A stretch of DNA of 64,000 nucleotides from Saururus chinensis (GCA_035235625.1 CP141140.1:63480581-63544580), one strand, 5' to 3'. Counted from the stretch's first letter, positions 1 through 11,040 are shown. Numbers and translations: made by a program. The notes: generated by a model from the letters alone, not told the origin.

Positions 1-175
1 TAATTGTTTTTTTAATTCACTATTAATAGCAACGCTTATGTACATGCGACACTTATATTTAAGCATCGCTAATATTATTTTTTTTTAATTTAAATTTTTT
101 CCTCTCTTTACTCTCTCTTCTCATATCTCTCCCTTCTCTTATCTCTCTCATCTCTCTCTTCACTCACTCAGCCAA
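1..175. mobile_element. CACTA-like terminal fragment (subterminal repeats plus pyrimidine tract)
   Basis: Short direct and inverted motifs of the type GCAACGCTTATGTA, GCGACACTTATATTTAAGC and GCATCGCTAATATTA are followed by a T/C-only tract to about position 170. The same order (subterminal motifs, AT spacer, polypyrimidine tract) recurs in the opposite orientation at 28,690-29,130. Arrays of such GCGACGCTTA-type motifs are typical of plant CACTA (CMC) transposon ends. No CACTA terminus or transposase is visible because the element runs off the window, so the class is an inference. Confidence 0.35.
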
Positions 176-441
176 GTACAGTGTGTCATATTTGCCCTTT
201 TTTTTGCGTCATGGTCAAGCAATCTCCTCCCTTGAAATATTTTGTCTTCAACAATGTTTACAAGAGCATGAAGCAACTAACCATGGGTTACCTCTCCCTT
301 GCCTCTCAAATCACGTCTTCATAATATACTATACCACATGTTCGAGCGTGAAACTACCAAAATCAATCCAAAAGTGGTAAAATAATAAAACTAAATCTAG
401 CTAAACTATAACTAGAACAATAATTATACTAACACATATAA

Positions 442-443
<2 letters not shown>

Positions 444-508
<65 letters not shown>
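444..508. repeat. (TA)n-(GA)n compound microsatellite
   Basis: About 28 bp of TA dinucleotides run directly into about 35 bp of GA dinucleotides. This is a likely length-polymorphic site. Confidence 0.95.
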
Positions 509-510
<2 letters not shown>

Positions 511-1952
511 CATTGATAAGGTTGCATTATGTGATGTATATTTTTAATATTTTTTAAAAATTACTTTAAAAATCCAATAGTACCTACATTTTGCATGTGC
601 ATTCTTGCTAGCCTTATTACAAAGGAGCTTTAGTTTTTAACCCTCATCTTGAGGAGAGTTCTTGTAGTAAGGCCATTTAAGCTATTTTCTTTTCTTATCC
701 AAACCGGCATTATAAGAGGAATATTTATCATATGCGACTTTGTAGGACAAGAAAAGAGATTCGAGGAATTGAAGCGAATTTTGGTGGGCCTACTTGAGAG
801 GAGGGAACTGATTGGTCGATAGGTGCTGACATGTCCCCGTTTGAGGTCATCCCTTCCAACGGAGAGATTATAAGGGCACCACTTCCACTTTACATAAGTT
901 GATCAGTTCACAACAAGTGTCTAAAGTAGGAGTAACTCCCTGAGGTTATACCGGGAGTATTGAACATGAAGCTTTCTTCCATGGCGGCGTTTGATGAGTT
1001 GGAGTAAGATCATCTTATTTTCAACTTGTACTCTATTCCTTATGAACCAAACATACACTTCCCGCATGATCAAAAGCAAGACACTTAGAGCATGTTACGG
1101 GGAACCAATCATATTGAACCTGTTTTTTTTTTTTTTTACATGATCATGAAATTTAAAACCTCGCAAAAGTTTGATGCACAATTGAGCACTATATAGGATA
1201 ATCTCTATGTAAGGGAATACCCAATAGACTTGTGATAGTGCTTAAGTTTTCCTTCGACACATTGAATTGGAAGGTGTAGTGCTCACCCAAATAATAATAA
1301 GAATAAGAATAATACCGATCATATCCTCCTCGTTCGTGATTCTGAGGAGGAAGAAACTTTCAGCAAGGCAGTGCATTTCAAAGGAATTAGATAAATACCA
1401 AAGCTTCAACAGCCCGCCATACGAAGTATGGTCCCTTGCACTTGCCGAGGACATAGCCGACTAGTGAGTGTTGTCACGATCCTCTCTTTCAAGAAGACTG
1501 CTTGAAATTTTGGTGGTCATCTTGGAGACCAATTCAGGAAAAATGAGGGAGGTTATGAAGAAGAAGAAGAAGAAGCATTAGAGAAGAGGTTTTTCAAATT
1601 CAAGCCGGAAGAAGAAGCCACGTACCATGGCTCCAGTGGCCTCGTTGGAAGAATCCGACAAGAAAAATCCCTTCTTCGAGCTCTCAGATAGCCCCAAAAA
1701 TTTTTGTCCCAAACTAAAAGTGGAAACTAATGCAGATGCTTGAAGGCCAGGCTTAAAAAGGAATGAATCCAAATTAACTTGAATTAAATACGACTGTGGT
1801 GGAGATCGGCTTAACCACTAAATCACAACATAATGTTTTGAAAAATTAGATCCTAATCAAAGAAAAATGAAGATACATAACAAAATAAACATTGGTCATT
1901 TAGTAGTGGAATTATATGTTTTTAGGACTTTCAATTCCTGGCCTGTATTTAA
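509..1952. other. Intergenic, no feature recognised
   Basis: No ORF with recognisable similarity, no TIR pair and no RNA gene was seen. A short GAA-rich tract lies near 1,558-1,580. Small ORFs on both strands around 1,240-1,770 show no domain and look like chance. Confidence 0.5.
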
Positions 1953-1954
1953 TA

Positions 1955-2151
1955 CTCCCTTTGTCTAATATAAATAGTTGCATTTTGAAAAAATAGTAGT
2001 TATTATTAAATGGTAAAATCCACATTTAAGAGAAGGGAAAATAAGCTTAATACTCTTTTTAAGTACTTAACTACTTACATTAAACAAAATGGAGCTATTA
2101 TATGGAGCAAACTTTTTTGCCATATGGAGTTATTAATGTAGACAAAGAGAG
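1955..2151. mobile_element. Stowaway-like MITE
   Basis: Terminal inverted repeats CTCCCTTTGTCTA and TAGACAAAGAGAG are flanked on both sides by TA, the target duplication of Tc1/mariner-type Stowaway elements. The element is 197 bp and non-coding. The motif ATATAAATAG/GAGTTATTAAT next to the ends is shared with other MITEs in the window. Confidence 0.8.
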
Positions 2152-2335
2152 TACATTATTTTTTCTTCCTTCTACAAACCAGATAGCTAATGCAGATTTC
2201 AGTGAGCAAGCCTGTTCGTTTTAGTTTATCACCTCATTTAAGAAAAAAAGTTTTAGTTTATCACTTCAAACGCCATCCAAAAACAAAGAGAAAACGTACA
2301 CTGACAAGCATGTTCTTTTCCAAGTAGCAACTGGC

Positions 2336-2625
2336 CAATTAGTACTCCTAATTAGCATTATAATTTGGGGGAAGCTATAATATTAGCACGGCATGTGTAC
2401 AACTTGATCAAGCCTATCTTCAGAATCTATGAGACAATAAGAAGATTTGACTGAGTAGCGCAACATTGCATAGATATATACAATTAGTACTCCTAATTAG
2501 CATTATAATTTGGGGGAAGCTATAATATTAGCACGGCATGTGTACAACTTGATCAAGCCTATCTTCAGCATCTATGAGACAATAAGAAGATTTGACTGAG
2601 TAGCGCAACATTGCAGAGATATATA
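2336..2625. repeat. Recent 145-bp tandem duplication
   Basis: A unit starting AATTAGTACTCCTAATTAGC is present twice head to tail with a period of 145 bp. By eye the copies differ at only about two positions, so the duplication is recent. No coding content is seen. Confidence 0.95.
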
Positions 2626-2635
2626 CCATAAATAG

Positions 2636-2963
2636 TATTCTATATGTCCTATATTAATAGCCCTATTTAGCAAAAAAATGTTTGGATAAGATGTTTTTAC
2701 AGCAGAATACTTGACACTTAGTTTTGATGGGACAGAGAAAAGTAGATCTCTATTATCAGGTGAGACTTTTGTCAGTCCAACTTAAGTCCTGAGTTTTGTT
2801 AGACAGATTCCATTTTAATAGCTCCCTTTAGCTCAAATTAAGTGATTGGGTACTTAAAAAAGCCTTCTAAAAGCTATTAATTTTTATTCTCTTAGTCATG
2901 ATTTCACCATTTGATAAAAATAACTATTTTTCTAAGTAAAGCTACTAATATGGACGGACGGAA
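2636..2963. mobile_element. Degenerate Stowaway-like MITE(s)
   Basis: Left end TATGTCCTATATTAATAGC and right end GCTACTAATATGGACGGACG form a diverged inverted pair of the same family as the 1,955 element. An inner CTCCCTTTAGCTCAAATTAAG segment near 2,822 suggests one MITE inserted into another. Confidence 0.55.
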
Positions 2964-3263
2964 GCATTTAAGGTTTACACCACTATTTTAACATTATATA
3001 GAATTTCTAAATAGCAAAATAAAAAATTGACATAACATCGCATAGCTGGGGGAAGCCTCAACCCTCAACGCCAAAGAGTGCCCACGAAGCATATGGTTGG
3101 CCTTAAAATCTCAGCTGAGAATGTTGGTTCATGCAACAACTAGATTGGCTCACTAAATTTATATTGTTGCAGTATATGTTTGTAAGATATACGATATATG
3201 TTGGCCTTAAGTAGCACTGTGTGTCTGTGCAAGTGCAACTAGCATAGATGGACCTTAGCATAA

Positions 3264-3314
<51 letters not shown>

Positions 3315-3775
3315 TAGAGGTGGAGAAAGTTCAATTTTCTTTTAGTTTTTATTGAGGGAGCAACTATAAAGTCCAATTGCCAACACGGAAAAGGTCAGCT
3401 GAAGTAGATGCTTCTCACAATAACATGAATAAAGACCTAATTTGTATTATAAAACCCCTCAATTAACAGTAGTATGCACGTCACAGATGACGCTCTGAGC
3501 ATGAAGTTAGCAGGTGACATGTGATATTTTCGGTGTCTGGCTGTCCACAACCCTATCCGCATGCCATGCCTGTACGACAATTCATTTTTTTATTATTATT
3601 ATTATCCATTATCTTAATTATTTATAATCTAGTTTCTTGGCTTGGTCATCAGCTACATAAACTGAAGCCTGGACACCATCTTTGCAACATATCAGATAAC
3701 AGCTTGAAAGAAACTTCGGTGTTTTATCCTCCTCTGCAGTCCTCACTATGATCGGTGAAGTAGCAGCACAGAGAA
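2964..3775. other. Upstream region of the first MIRNA foldback
   Basis: AT-rich DNA containing a (TA)n microsatellite at about 3,265-3,312. A 76-aa ORF (3,521-3,751) carries a hydrophobic run but no recognised domain. It ends just before the foldback and could be chance or part of the primary transcript. No clear TATA box was found at the spacing seen for the other two MIRNA copies. Confidence 0.4.
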
Positions 3776-3876
3776 GGCGGTTGATTCGCAGGGGAGATGA
3801 TGCCAGTGGGACTTACTGGGATTCAGCAACTTGGTTTGGTCCAACTGGCGTCATCTTCCTGGCGAATGCAACCGCC
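3776..3876 (+). ncRNA. MIR4376/MIR391-like microRNA foldback, copy A
   Basis: A strong hairpin is visible. The 5' arm (3,776-3,808) pairs with the 3' arm (3,844-3,876) over about 32 nt with two single-base bulges and a few wobble pairs, leaving a loop of about 35 nt. The predicted mature RNA is on the 5' arm at 3,785-3,805 and begins TTCGCAGGGGAGATGATGCC. From memory, Arabidopsis miR391 reads TTCGCAGGAGAGATAGCGCC and tomato miR4376 has the core CGCAGGAGAGATGATGCTGG, so this copy has one A-to-G change in the seed-proximal core. Members of this superfamily repress autoinhibited Ca2+-ATPase (ACA10-type) mRNAs. A CT tract and a likely intron follow (3,974-4,158). Expression is not shown by sequence, and the family name is an inference from similarity. 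Confidence 0.75.
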
Positions 3877-3922
3877 CCTGATGTTTCAGATTGTTGCATT
3901 CAGCTTCTCATAGGATAAGAGA

Positions 3923-3926
<4 letters not shown>

Positions 3927-3954
<28 letters not shown>
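3927..3954. repeat. (CT)n microsatellite 3' of MIRNA copy A
   Basis: A run of CT dinucleotides lies about 50 bp after the hairpin. A similar CT-rich run follows MIRNA copy C (about 11,075-11,092), which supports common ancestry of the two loci. Confidence 0.9.
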
Positions 3955-3955
<1 letters not shown>

Positions 3956-3973
3956 CGCCCCCCTGGAGAAATG

Positions 3974-4158
3974 GTAAGTGAGCCCACTGCATTTAGAGTA
4001 AAATTGCAGACTGTAAATAACTAGTTATATATATATGCTGGTAATTAAACAAAGGCATGCAAGAGAAGAAAGATAGTCTCTGAAATAGAAAAGTTGGAGT
4101 TGATGCAAGCCTTCCATAACAGAATTTTTGAACCTGAGATTTTGTTTTTGTGTTGCAG
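3974..4158 (+). other. Putative intron in primary miRNA transcript A
   Basis: A good donor (ATG|GTAAGTG) and a good acceptor (TGTTGCAG|AT) bound 185 bp of AT-rich sequence just downstream of the hairpin. The acceptor and the first bases after it (ATTTGTCAGGGGC) resemble those after MIRNA copy C (CTACAG|ATATGTCGGGTGC at 11,151). Splicing is inferred. Confidence 0.4.
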
Positions 4159-4199
4159 ATTTGTCAGGGGCGAATAGCGGATCGACTCGAGCTTTTCCA

Positions 4200-6340
4200 A
4201 TTAGGTGTTTCTGTTACGAAGAAATAAAAAATTGTTATAATTGTTCCACATCTCCTTTCCAGTATATGTCGAATCAATAAACTTTTTATAATATATATTG
4301 GCCTTGTGCCCAGAATCCAAAAGCTGTGAGCAGATAACGTATACTATAGTTTTTTTATTTTAGAGTTTTATTGTAATTGTTTATTGCAAATTACTTTAAA
4401 GCAAGGGGATGCCAATTGATAATACATGTTCCTAATACTCATTTAATGATTATTTTTAGTTTAGAGCTGTCCAGACCCATAAGATTTTCACGAATATATG
4501 AACTCCTGACTGAAGCCAGGTTAATTGTTTCAAATTGAATGAGTGGGCTTTCATTTAATCCGCAAGGTGCAACTTAGGTTAATGTTGTTAAGTAACCAAG
4601 TTTTGTTTGGGTGACCAAAAGTGAAATGAGATTGTTAGACCACGGAATTAAGAGGATAATGATTCCCCTACTTCACTTGCTGTCTAAAAAAACCTTATAC
4701 TAGGTTAGAGTAGCATGCAATTAAAAATATATCTGACGCTCTCATTTCTTCTCTTTTTGCATAGTAAAAATTTTTTTTCCCAAAGAAATTTAAGGGGTTG
4801 TTTGGATGGAGATTCATGAGCATGATTCTTTTAAAATTAAGTATAAATCCCTTAAATTACGTTTGGATGTAAATATTCTTAAATGTATAAAATTTATAAT
4901 AAATTATTAAATTCATTAAGATTTGTGGTTAATTTTTATGTTTCCATGTAATCTAATCTGGAGGAGATTCACATAATTTATCTACAAATATTTTATAAAT
5001 AAGATTCACATAATTACAGTACCAAATAATTTTTTTGTAAATTAAATTAAAATTTACTACACCTAATAACCTGTATCCAATAGCCCCTTAGTAGTTTGAG
5101 GTTTTAAAAACAACAGGTTTGTTATAATCTGGAAAGTTATTAGGATATGGCACAAGTATATTCACCTGATTAGAATCTTAGCAAGGACCCATCTTATTTG
5201 GGTCATCTCATCCATCTCACTAGCAAGGCTACTTGTCAACGTTGTTTAAAGGCCTCATATTATTGGCATTGCTTTGTATCAGCTAAAGAAATGTCGGCAG
5301 ATATAGCAAAGACAAAATGATCACAAACTGGGAATTATATATCCAACCACAGAAGAGATAGAGTACCTATCATTGATTACAGCGATGTCCCAGCTGACAT
5401 TTGTAGAAAACAACTGGAGGAAACTTAAAATAAAAGAGTTTTATATTAATTAATACAATATTGTTTTGCAAACGAAAATTGTGTAAACAGTTGAACTAAA
5501 TCTTTTAAAAATTATTTCATTCCAAAATGTATTTTTATATGAGGATAGGCACGTGGGTCAGTTCCATGATGTTTGATGAAATACCGTAATTGTTTGCGGT
5601 CCCTTCGTGCTCGGTATGGAACATTTGTAAGACATTTTTAACTTAATTTAAATTTAGAAATATTGTAGGGCAAACAAGTTTGAATGATCGCCTGCCCTTT
5701 TATTAATGAGTGTGGTCGAATCTTAATTTGATGGCTTGTGATGCTTGGCTCACATTGAGTACTTCTTATTTTATGACAAGTATCATGTGAGTTGTCCAAC
5801 ATACCACATAAGCCAAAAGCGATTTTCTCTTCAATTTATGAGTCCAAGAAGGAGAAAAGAATTCTCTATATCCACCATCATTATTTTATTCCATTTTCTC
5901 AATTGAAAAAATACTATGCAAATCACATACAGATAATCCAAAGTATCGGATTTTTCTTGCTCATGATTACTCGACTCTTTCTTGCCTTGATTTGATGTTT
6001 GTTAATTAATAAATGCGATTTTTTTTTCATTTTTTTCCTCAGTTCTTTGGCGTTAGGTAATCTAAGATTCTCAATAATATGATATATAGCTTCTGATGGT
6101 TGAGTTAAAAAATGATGTAGCTCGCTTTTAATCAAGCTATTTTTTTTTCTTAAAAAAAAGTATCTCAACATGCGAGGGTGTGTGCCTTGCTCTATTCATA
6201 GTTCCCGGATATATAACTAAATGCTTAATTGACTTGGGGGACCAGCACTCCACTAGAAGCCAAATGAACCTAATTAAGGAAAAGTTTATCTTTCTTGGGC
6301 ATAAGAGTGCCTAACCTAGTCTAGGTCAATATTATTCTAT
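4200..6340. other. AT-rich intergenic DNA
   Basis: No gene recognised. The small ORFs at 5,792-6,171 on both strands lack domains. A segment near 4,797-5,090 starts and ends with TGTTTGGATG/CCAATAGCCCCTTA-like sequence and may be a decayed MITE, but the ends do not pair well. Confidence 0.5.
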
Positions 6341-6351
6341 ATTTCATATAG

Positions 6352-6778
6352 GGGTTCGAACTGAATGCAACTCGAACTGAGATCGGCTCGAACTAAATTC
6401 AACTGGGCCTTGAATTAGCTTAAGTCGAGTTTGAACTTACGCTGATTTAAGTCGGGTCAAACAGATCTCAACTTGGATCTAATAAAACTCAAGGTTGGGC
6501 TCAAATGTAATTTACAAATTATAATATATATAATCTATATTAATTAGGCTAGATTATTGTAAAAACTTAATTGCATGAAATGTCAAGCCTATACCTGAGT
6601 TTCTTTCATTGGATATTAAAATTTGAGTCGAGCCTCAAGTTTGCTGATCGAGTGGAGTTAATTATATTGAAAATTTTGAGCCTTGTTTGAGTTTGACTTG
6701 TTCGAGTTGGCAATTCAATTTTCGAGCTTGAACTTAGTCAAAATAATACTCTGACTCAACTATACTCGTTAACACCCC
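6352..6778. mobile_element. Possible hAT-like MITE
   Basis: The segment is dense in ACTCGAACT/GAGTTCGAG-type motifs on both strands, starts GGGGTTCGAACT and ends CGTTAACACCCC. The ends pair imperfectly (GGGGTT and GGGGTG on the two strands). This composition is typical of short hAT-like non-autonomous elements in plants. Neither target duplication nor exact ends are certain. Confidence 0.4.
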
Positions 6779-7615
6779 AAATAATAGGTGTTACGGACTA
6801 TAACCATGGTAACATAAGAGCATGATTAACCAAGATGTTAAGAATTTGTTATAGAATTTATAGGGCCCTCGTTTAATCAACTCTGTATGCATATATGTTG
6901 GAATGGAACTTTGGGGTAAAGTTTTTGATTCCGATGATAAAAATTTTAGTTAGTTCATACAGGAATTGTACTTTTAGCACCACCAAGCTTCCAAATCCTT
7001 TTTTATTACCTACAAAGTTAGATATGTTTCACCTGGACAAATAGAACATAAAATTATCTCCATGAATTCCACAAAAAGTCTGGAACACATGTTTGCATTC
7101 CCCAATATGATTTACCTGATCCGCTTCCATTTAATTAATAAACTTGCTATGAACCCTTCTATCAATCCTTTACTCGTTACAAATGTGTCCTCATTTTTTA
7201 CGGTTATTTTTATAGCCTTGCTTTGGATTCTGACTCTCCTCGGAGCCCGGTTGTTCTATCAAATATGTTGCTTGAATTTTTTCCAACAGCTTTTTTAATG
7301 CTACCATTTGTCAGAAAATATAAATTGAAACAGTGACATGACGCTGCTAATTAAGGAAGTTGCTTGATTCGTCAAGTAATCTGTGCTGCCTCTCTGAAGT
7401 TTATGCGTGCTTTAAAATCAGTTGTCACACATTGCATATAAAATAGATTTAGGGCTTAGGAAGAGCTAAGTTAGGGCTTAGGGAGCACCAAGGGCCAAAC
7501 AAGCTAAGTGCTTAACGGCTTCTCTCTGTAGTAGTAGGAAATTTAAAATCGCTTCAAGGTTAGGCTGCTAAGCATCCAAGTCAGCTAATACTTATGTAAG
7601 AATCCTGAAAATACA

Positions 7616-7718
7616 CTCCCTCTGTCCTAAAATAAGTGGCTCATTTAGTTTTTTAACATAAATTAAACTTAATTCATTTTAAAAACCAAATGGGGTACTT
7701 ATTTTGAGATAGAGGGAG
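7616..7718. mobile_element. Stowaway-like MITE
   Basis: Ends CTCCCTCTGTCCTAAAATAA and TTATTTTGAGATAGAGGGAG form long TIRs of about 25 bp. TA follows the right end. At 103 bp, nearly the whole element is stem. Confidence 0.85.
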
Positions 7719-8133
7719 TATAAGATTAAAATTTTCAATAGTGGTGCTTATTAGCTAAGATAATAAAACCTTAAGGCAAGTGATCTTTTCTTTTTTATGC
7801 ATTATCGCAGTGTTAGATATGACACAATCACAACTTGCATATGTAGCAAAATAATTGCTTGACAAAAAATGTCTTTAAAACTCCAACCTATTCAGCGACC
7901 CTCATTATAGCCTGAGAATGACACCATGAGCATCATCAAATAGTAAATAGCAAAAGAATCATCAATATTTTTTTGTCACAAAAGGAATCATTAAATTAAT
8001 TGTACTATAATATTGGGTACCTTTCACCATTAACTTAATTAGAAGAATGACAACTGATCTTGGCTGGTTGTGGACTAAATGGAGTACCATCCACATGCCA
8101 GTACTTCTACCTTGTTATTATCGTTATTATATA

Positions 8134-8215
8134 CTCTCTCTATCCTAAATTAATAGTTCCATTTTTAATTTATTTTAAAAAATCAAATAGAACTATAAAT
8201 TTGAGACGGATGGAG
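8134..8215. mobile_element. Stowaway-like MITE
   Basis: Ends CTCTCTCTATCCTAAATTAA and AATTTGAGACGGATGGAG pair as TIRs, with TA on both sides. It is 82 bp and lies only about 65 bp upstream of the TATA box of MIRNA copy B, so it forms part of that promoter region. Confidence 0.8.
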
Positions 8216-8280
8216 TATAATTATCCATCTGCCGGCTAGTCTTTAGCTTTGCTCAACTAGTATTGTCTGTCATGGCGCTT

Positions 8281-8288
8281 CTATAAAT
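8281..8288 (+). promoter_or_regulatory. Putative TATA box of MIRNA copy B
   Basis: CTATAAAT lies 65 bp before the hairpin base. MIRNA copy C has TATAAA 62 bp before its hairpin, and the following bases are also similar (TATAAATTAGCTGCC versus TATAAAGGAGCTTCG). The shared spacing suggests a conserved core promoter with transcription starting about 30-35 nt before the foldback. Confidence 0.5.
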
Positions 8289-8345
8289 TAGCTGCCTTTC
8301 TAACCCTCGAACCACACCTCCACAGGTAAAATACATGCATGTAGT

Positions 8346-8436
8346 GGCGGTTGATTCGCAGGAGAGATGATGCTGGCCAGCCTTGTTTAGAAGTACCTTA
8401 CAAGCCGGCATGGTCGCTCCTGTGAAGACAAGCGCC
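8346..8436 (+). ncRNA. MIR4376/MIR391-like microRNA foldback, copy B
   Basis: The 5' arm (8,346-8,377) and 3' arm (8,404-8,436) pair across about 32 nt with four or five mismatches or wobbles and a 26-nt loop. The predicted mature RNA at 8,355-8,375 begins TTCGCAGGAGAGATGATGCT. Apart from the first bases it equals the remembered tomato miR4376 core, making this the most canonical of the three copies. The basal stem GGCGGTTGATTCGC is identical to copy A. A putative TATA box lies 65 bp upstream. A 61-aa ORF on the opposite strand overlaps the hairpin and is taken as chance. Known family targets are ACA10-type Ca2+-ATPase transcripts; a target in this species is not shown. Confidence 0.75.
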
Positions 8437-8439
8437 AAT

Positions 8440-10880
8440 GCTGTGAATATAGATCTCTGGGACGTTTAGAGCTAAAATCTTGGTTATCTCATTTAGCCCG
8501 AACAACAAAAAAGAATCAGGTGCGTTTTCTTTCCCCAAGTCATTAGCCTGGTGTTCTCAAACCAAAGGCGACTAATTAATGTTATTTTGTTGTACACCAA
8601 TATTGGTCACAAATAGGGGCGCTTATAGTACTTTTCATGGTTTAATTTTCTCAATCTTTGATATTTAAGATTATATTACATTTTTTCAATGAAAAATATT
8701 ACGATATATCTACACATGTTTCTTTGATTTTTATTCTGAATATGCTAAACTGCATGTTGATGATGCAGCACAACAATAACGCCATGATGCTATTTATGGT
8801 GATCGGTGATTATTTACATTCTACTTTCTCTTTGAAAGGTGAATATATATAAGTTGGTAATTATTTAAAAAAAAAGTATCTATGGGACTCTTCTATTGTG
8901 AATGTTTTAAAATAGTGTAATTAGGTTGATCTTCAGTTTACCTTTTGGATTTCATATTTGACTTACTTATGATCTAGGGTTTGCTATTTTGATTTCTTGT
9001 GGCATTAGACCCTTAGATTTACGAGCTTTTGGAGTTAATTATAAAGTCATGCTAAATTTAAGTCATCATGTATGAAGTCTGACTTGAAAAGCTAACTAGG
9101 ACTTGAGGACTAGAGTTTATGTGTGAAAATGGAGTTTTAAAAAGAGCCCTATTTATATGAGCCCGAGTTTATGCCTAACCATGTGAGCCTTGGTATCTTG
9201 TGTTGTCCGATCAAAATTTGACGATGCATATAACTTTAGGCATATATTATTTTTGCCAAAATCCGACGGCAAATCCTATATAGGGCTTCACAAGAATTAA
9301 TGGTCTAACCTATATTCCCAAATAAAAAATAATAAAAGTTTAACCTGTAAAGAAAAATATGATGATAAATCATGGGTTATTTGTTTTTCGTTTGTCGTGT
9401 GCATTTTATTTCCTTCATTTTTTAGCTTTTGGAAAGAAATTTTTTGACTATACCTAAATAGAACTAAAATCCGCTATTGAAAATTAGCGTTCATCAGCCA
9501 TTGATGGCTCAGAATAGACGATGCATACTGTAGCGCACCAAATTTGTGATTTTGTGCTACATATATAAATTTTTAAAAAAAATTAGCCTGCGCTGGCCAT
9601 CCTCTAAATATTTTGTTACAGCATGATTAATTGATTCTGGACTACAAACAGCTGGTAAAACTTACAGCAGCTCCGTTAGTAAAACTTTTGAGTCCATCTA
9701 AATGTAATAACTGCCGAAGTTGATAAGCAAGGAGAAAGTTGATGCGGATCTATGGAACCTGTCAATTTCAGCTGACTGCTGAAATGTGGTCTGGGGCCCC
9801 TCCATTTTAATCCTGATTGCGGCATGGGATAATAGGCAACTCGTTGCTCAACCTTTTCCCACATTATATGCATGTCTTCAGCCTGTCATAGAATGCTCAT
9901 TATTGTTTTATTCCCACATGGTATAAAGACAAGCACTTGGGCAAAAAAATCAAACATCATGCGTGCCAAATTGAAGACTTGAACAGAATAATGCATGTCT
10001 CTACTCATAAGTATAATTGGAGTACCTTGTTGTAAACCGCAGTACTACTGAAGGCAGATATGTGAGCTCTGTGATAGTAGTCCATGTGATCCTTGAAAGG
10101 ATGCATGGCACTCGAGACTCCACGTTTAGCTTTTGTGAGCTACAGGCGAGGACAAAATGAAAAAGCGAAGTTGGGATGCAAATTCAATGTATGCGGAACA
10201 TCCTTTTATTGATCTCTAGGAAGCAAAAGAAGAAGAAACCCTAACACTTCATCCATCAATATGCTCCCCATAATTGAGGACGTAACCAAATAGTCAATGC
10301 CGTTGCTACTTGTCACTACAAAAACACAAGGGCTTTCCTCTTACTGGCAGGCAAAACTTGTGGAAGCCAGCTCTTTCATTAGCAAGACAGACAGAATTGT
10401 CCAAATCATCAAATATGACTAATATTGACAGTGCAGATCCAGTTGTACCTATGTGAAAAAGTTTAGACAAGTATTATCCAAACAAAACAAAAAGTTTAGA
10501 CATGGTGAAGATCTCAATGCCGTTATGTAGAGCATGTCGTTATCAATAAGGACTATAAAGTGATAGATCTAGCTAGGACTGTATAAAGAAATCATGTTGA
10601 TCATCTACTAAAATTCCTTAATGATGAATTGGATGTCACTATACAGCTAAGTATGAATATGACTTCAACTTTAATCAAGAGTTAAAAGATTATTTTCAGA
10701 ATTTTAAGATTGTTGTATTGTGAATATATATGCCTCAAGCAACAAGATAACATATAAATGAGCTGGCATTGGTGACATTTGCATCATGAGCTTGGCAAAA
10801 TGACATGATGTTGTTGGCTCTGTCCACATGGAATAATCTTATCCGTGTCGATATATTATTGGGTATTCTTAAGAGAATAA
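8440..10880. other. Intergenic DNA between MIRNA copies B and C
   Basis: AT-rich, with no ORF carrying a recognised domain. CACTACAAAAACACAAG at 10,316 resembles a CACTA terminus, but no partner end was found. The rest shows nothing identifiable. Confidence 0.5.
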
Positions 10881-10882
10881 TC

Positions 10883-10889
10883 TTATAAA
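10883..10889 (+). promoter_or_regulatory. Putative TATA box of MIRNA copy C
   Basis: TTATAAA lies 62 bp before the hairpin base, matching the arrangement at copy B (65 bp) and sharing downstream bases AGCT and a following T/C-rich stretch. Confidence 0.5.
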
Positions 10890-10944
10890 GGAGCTTCGTT
10901 TTTCATCCTACTTCACCATCATATATGTTTTAAGCTACATCCAT

Positions 10945-11040
10945 GGCGGTCGATTCGCATGGGAGATGATACCAGGTTTTGGCATGCTGTTAATTTCGTC
11001 TCCCTGCCGGTGGCATCATCTCCTTGCGAATGCAATCGCC
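10945..11040 (+). ncRNA. MIR4376/MIR391-like microRNA foldback, copy C
   Basis: The 5' arm (10,945-10,974) pairs with the 3' arm (11,011-11,040) along the full 30 nt with one bulge and about three mismatches, leaving a 36-nt loop. The predicted 5'-arm mature RNA (10,954-10,974) begins TTCGCATGGGAGATGATACC. It differs from copies A and B at core positions, so its target range may differ. The 3' arm (TGGCATCATCTCCTTGCGAA) is closer to the complement of the canonical miRNA than the 5' arm is to the canonical sequence. A CT-rich tract and a likely splice acceptor at 11,150 follow, as in copy A. Confidence 0.7.

Noticed and set aside
8253-8438. 61-aa minus-strand ORF over MIRNA copy B
   Set aside because: It overlaps the hairpin arms and has no domain; the open frame looks like chance.
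10316-10332. CACTACAAAAACACAAG resembling a CACTA transposon terminus
   Set aside because: No inverted partner, subterminal array or 3-bp duplication was found nearby.
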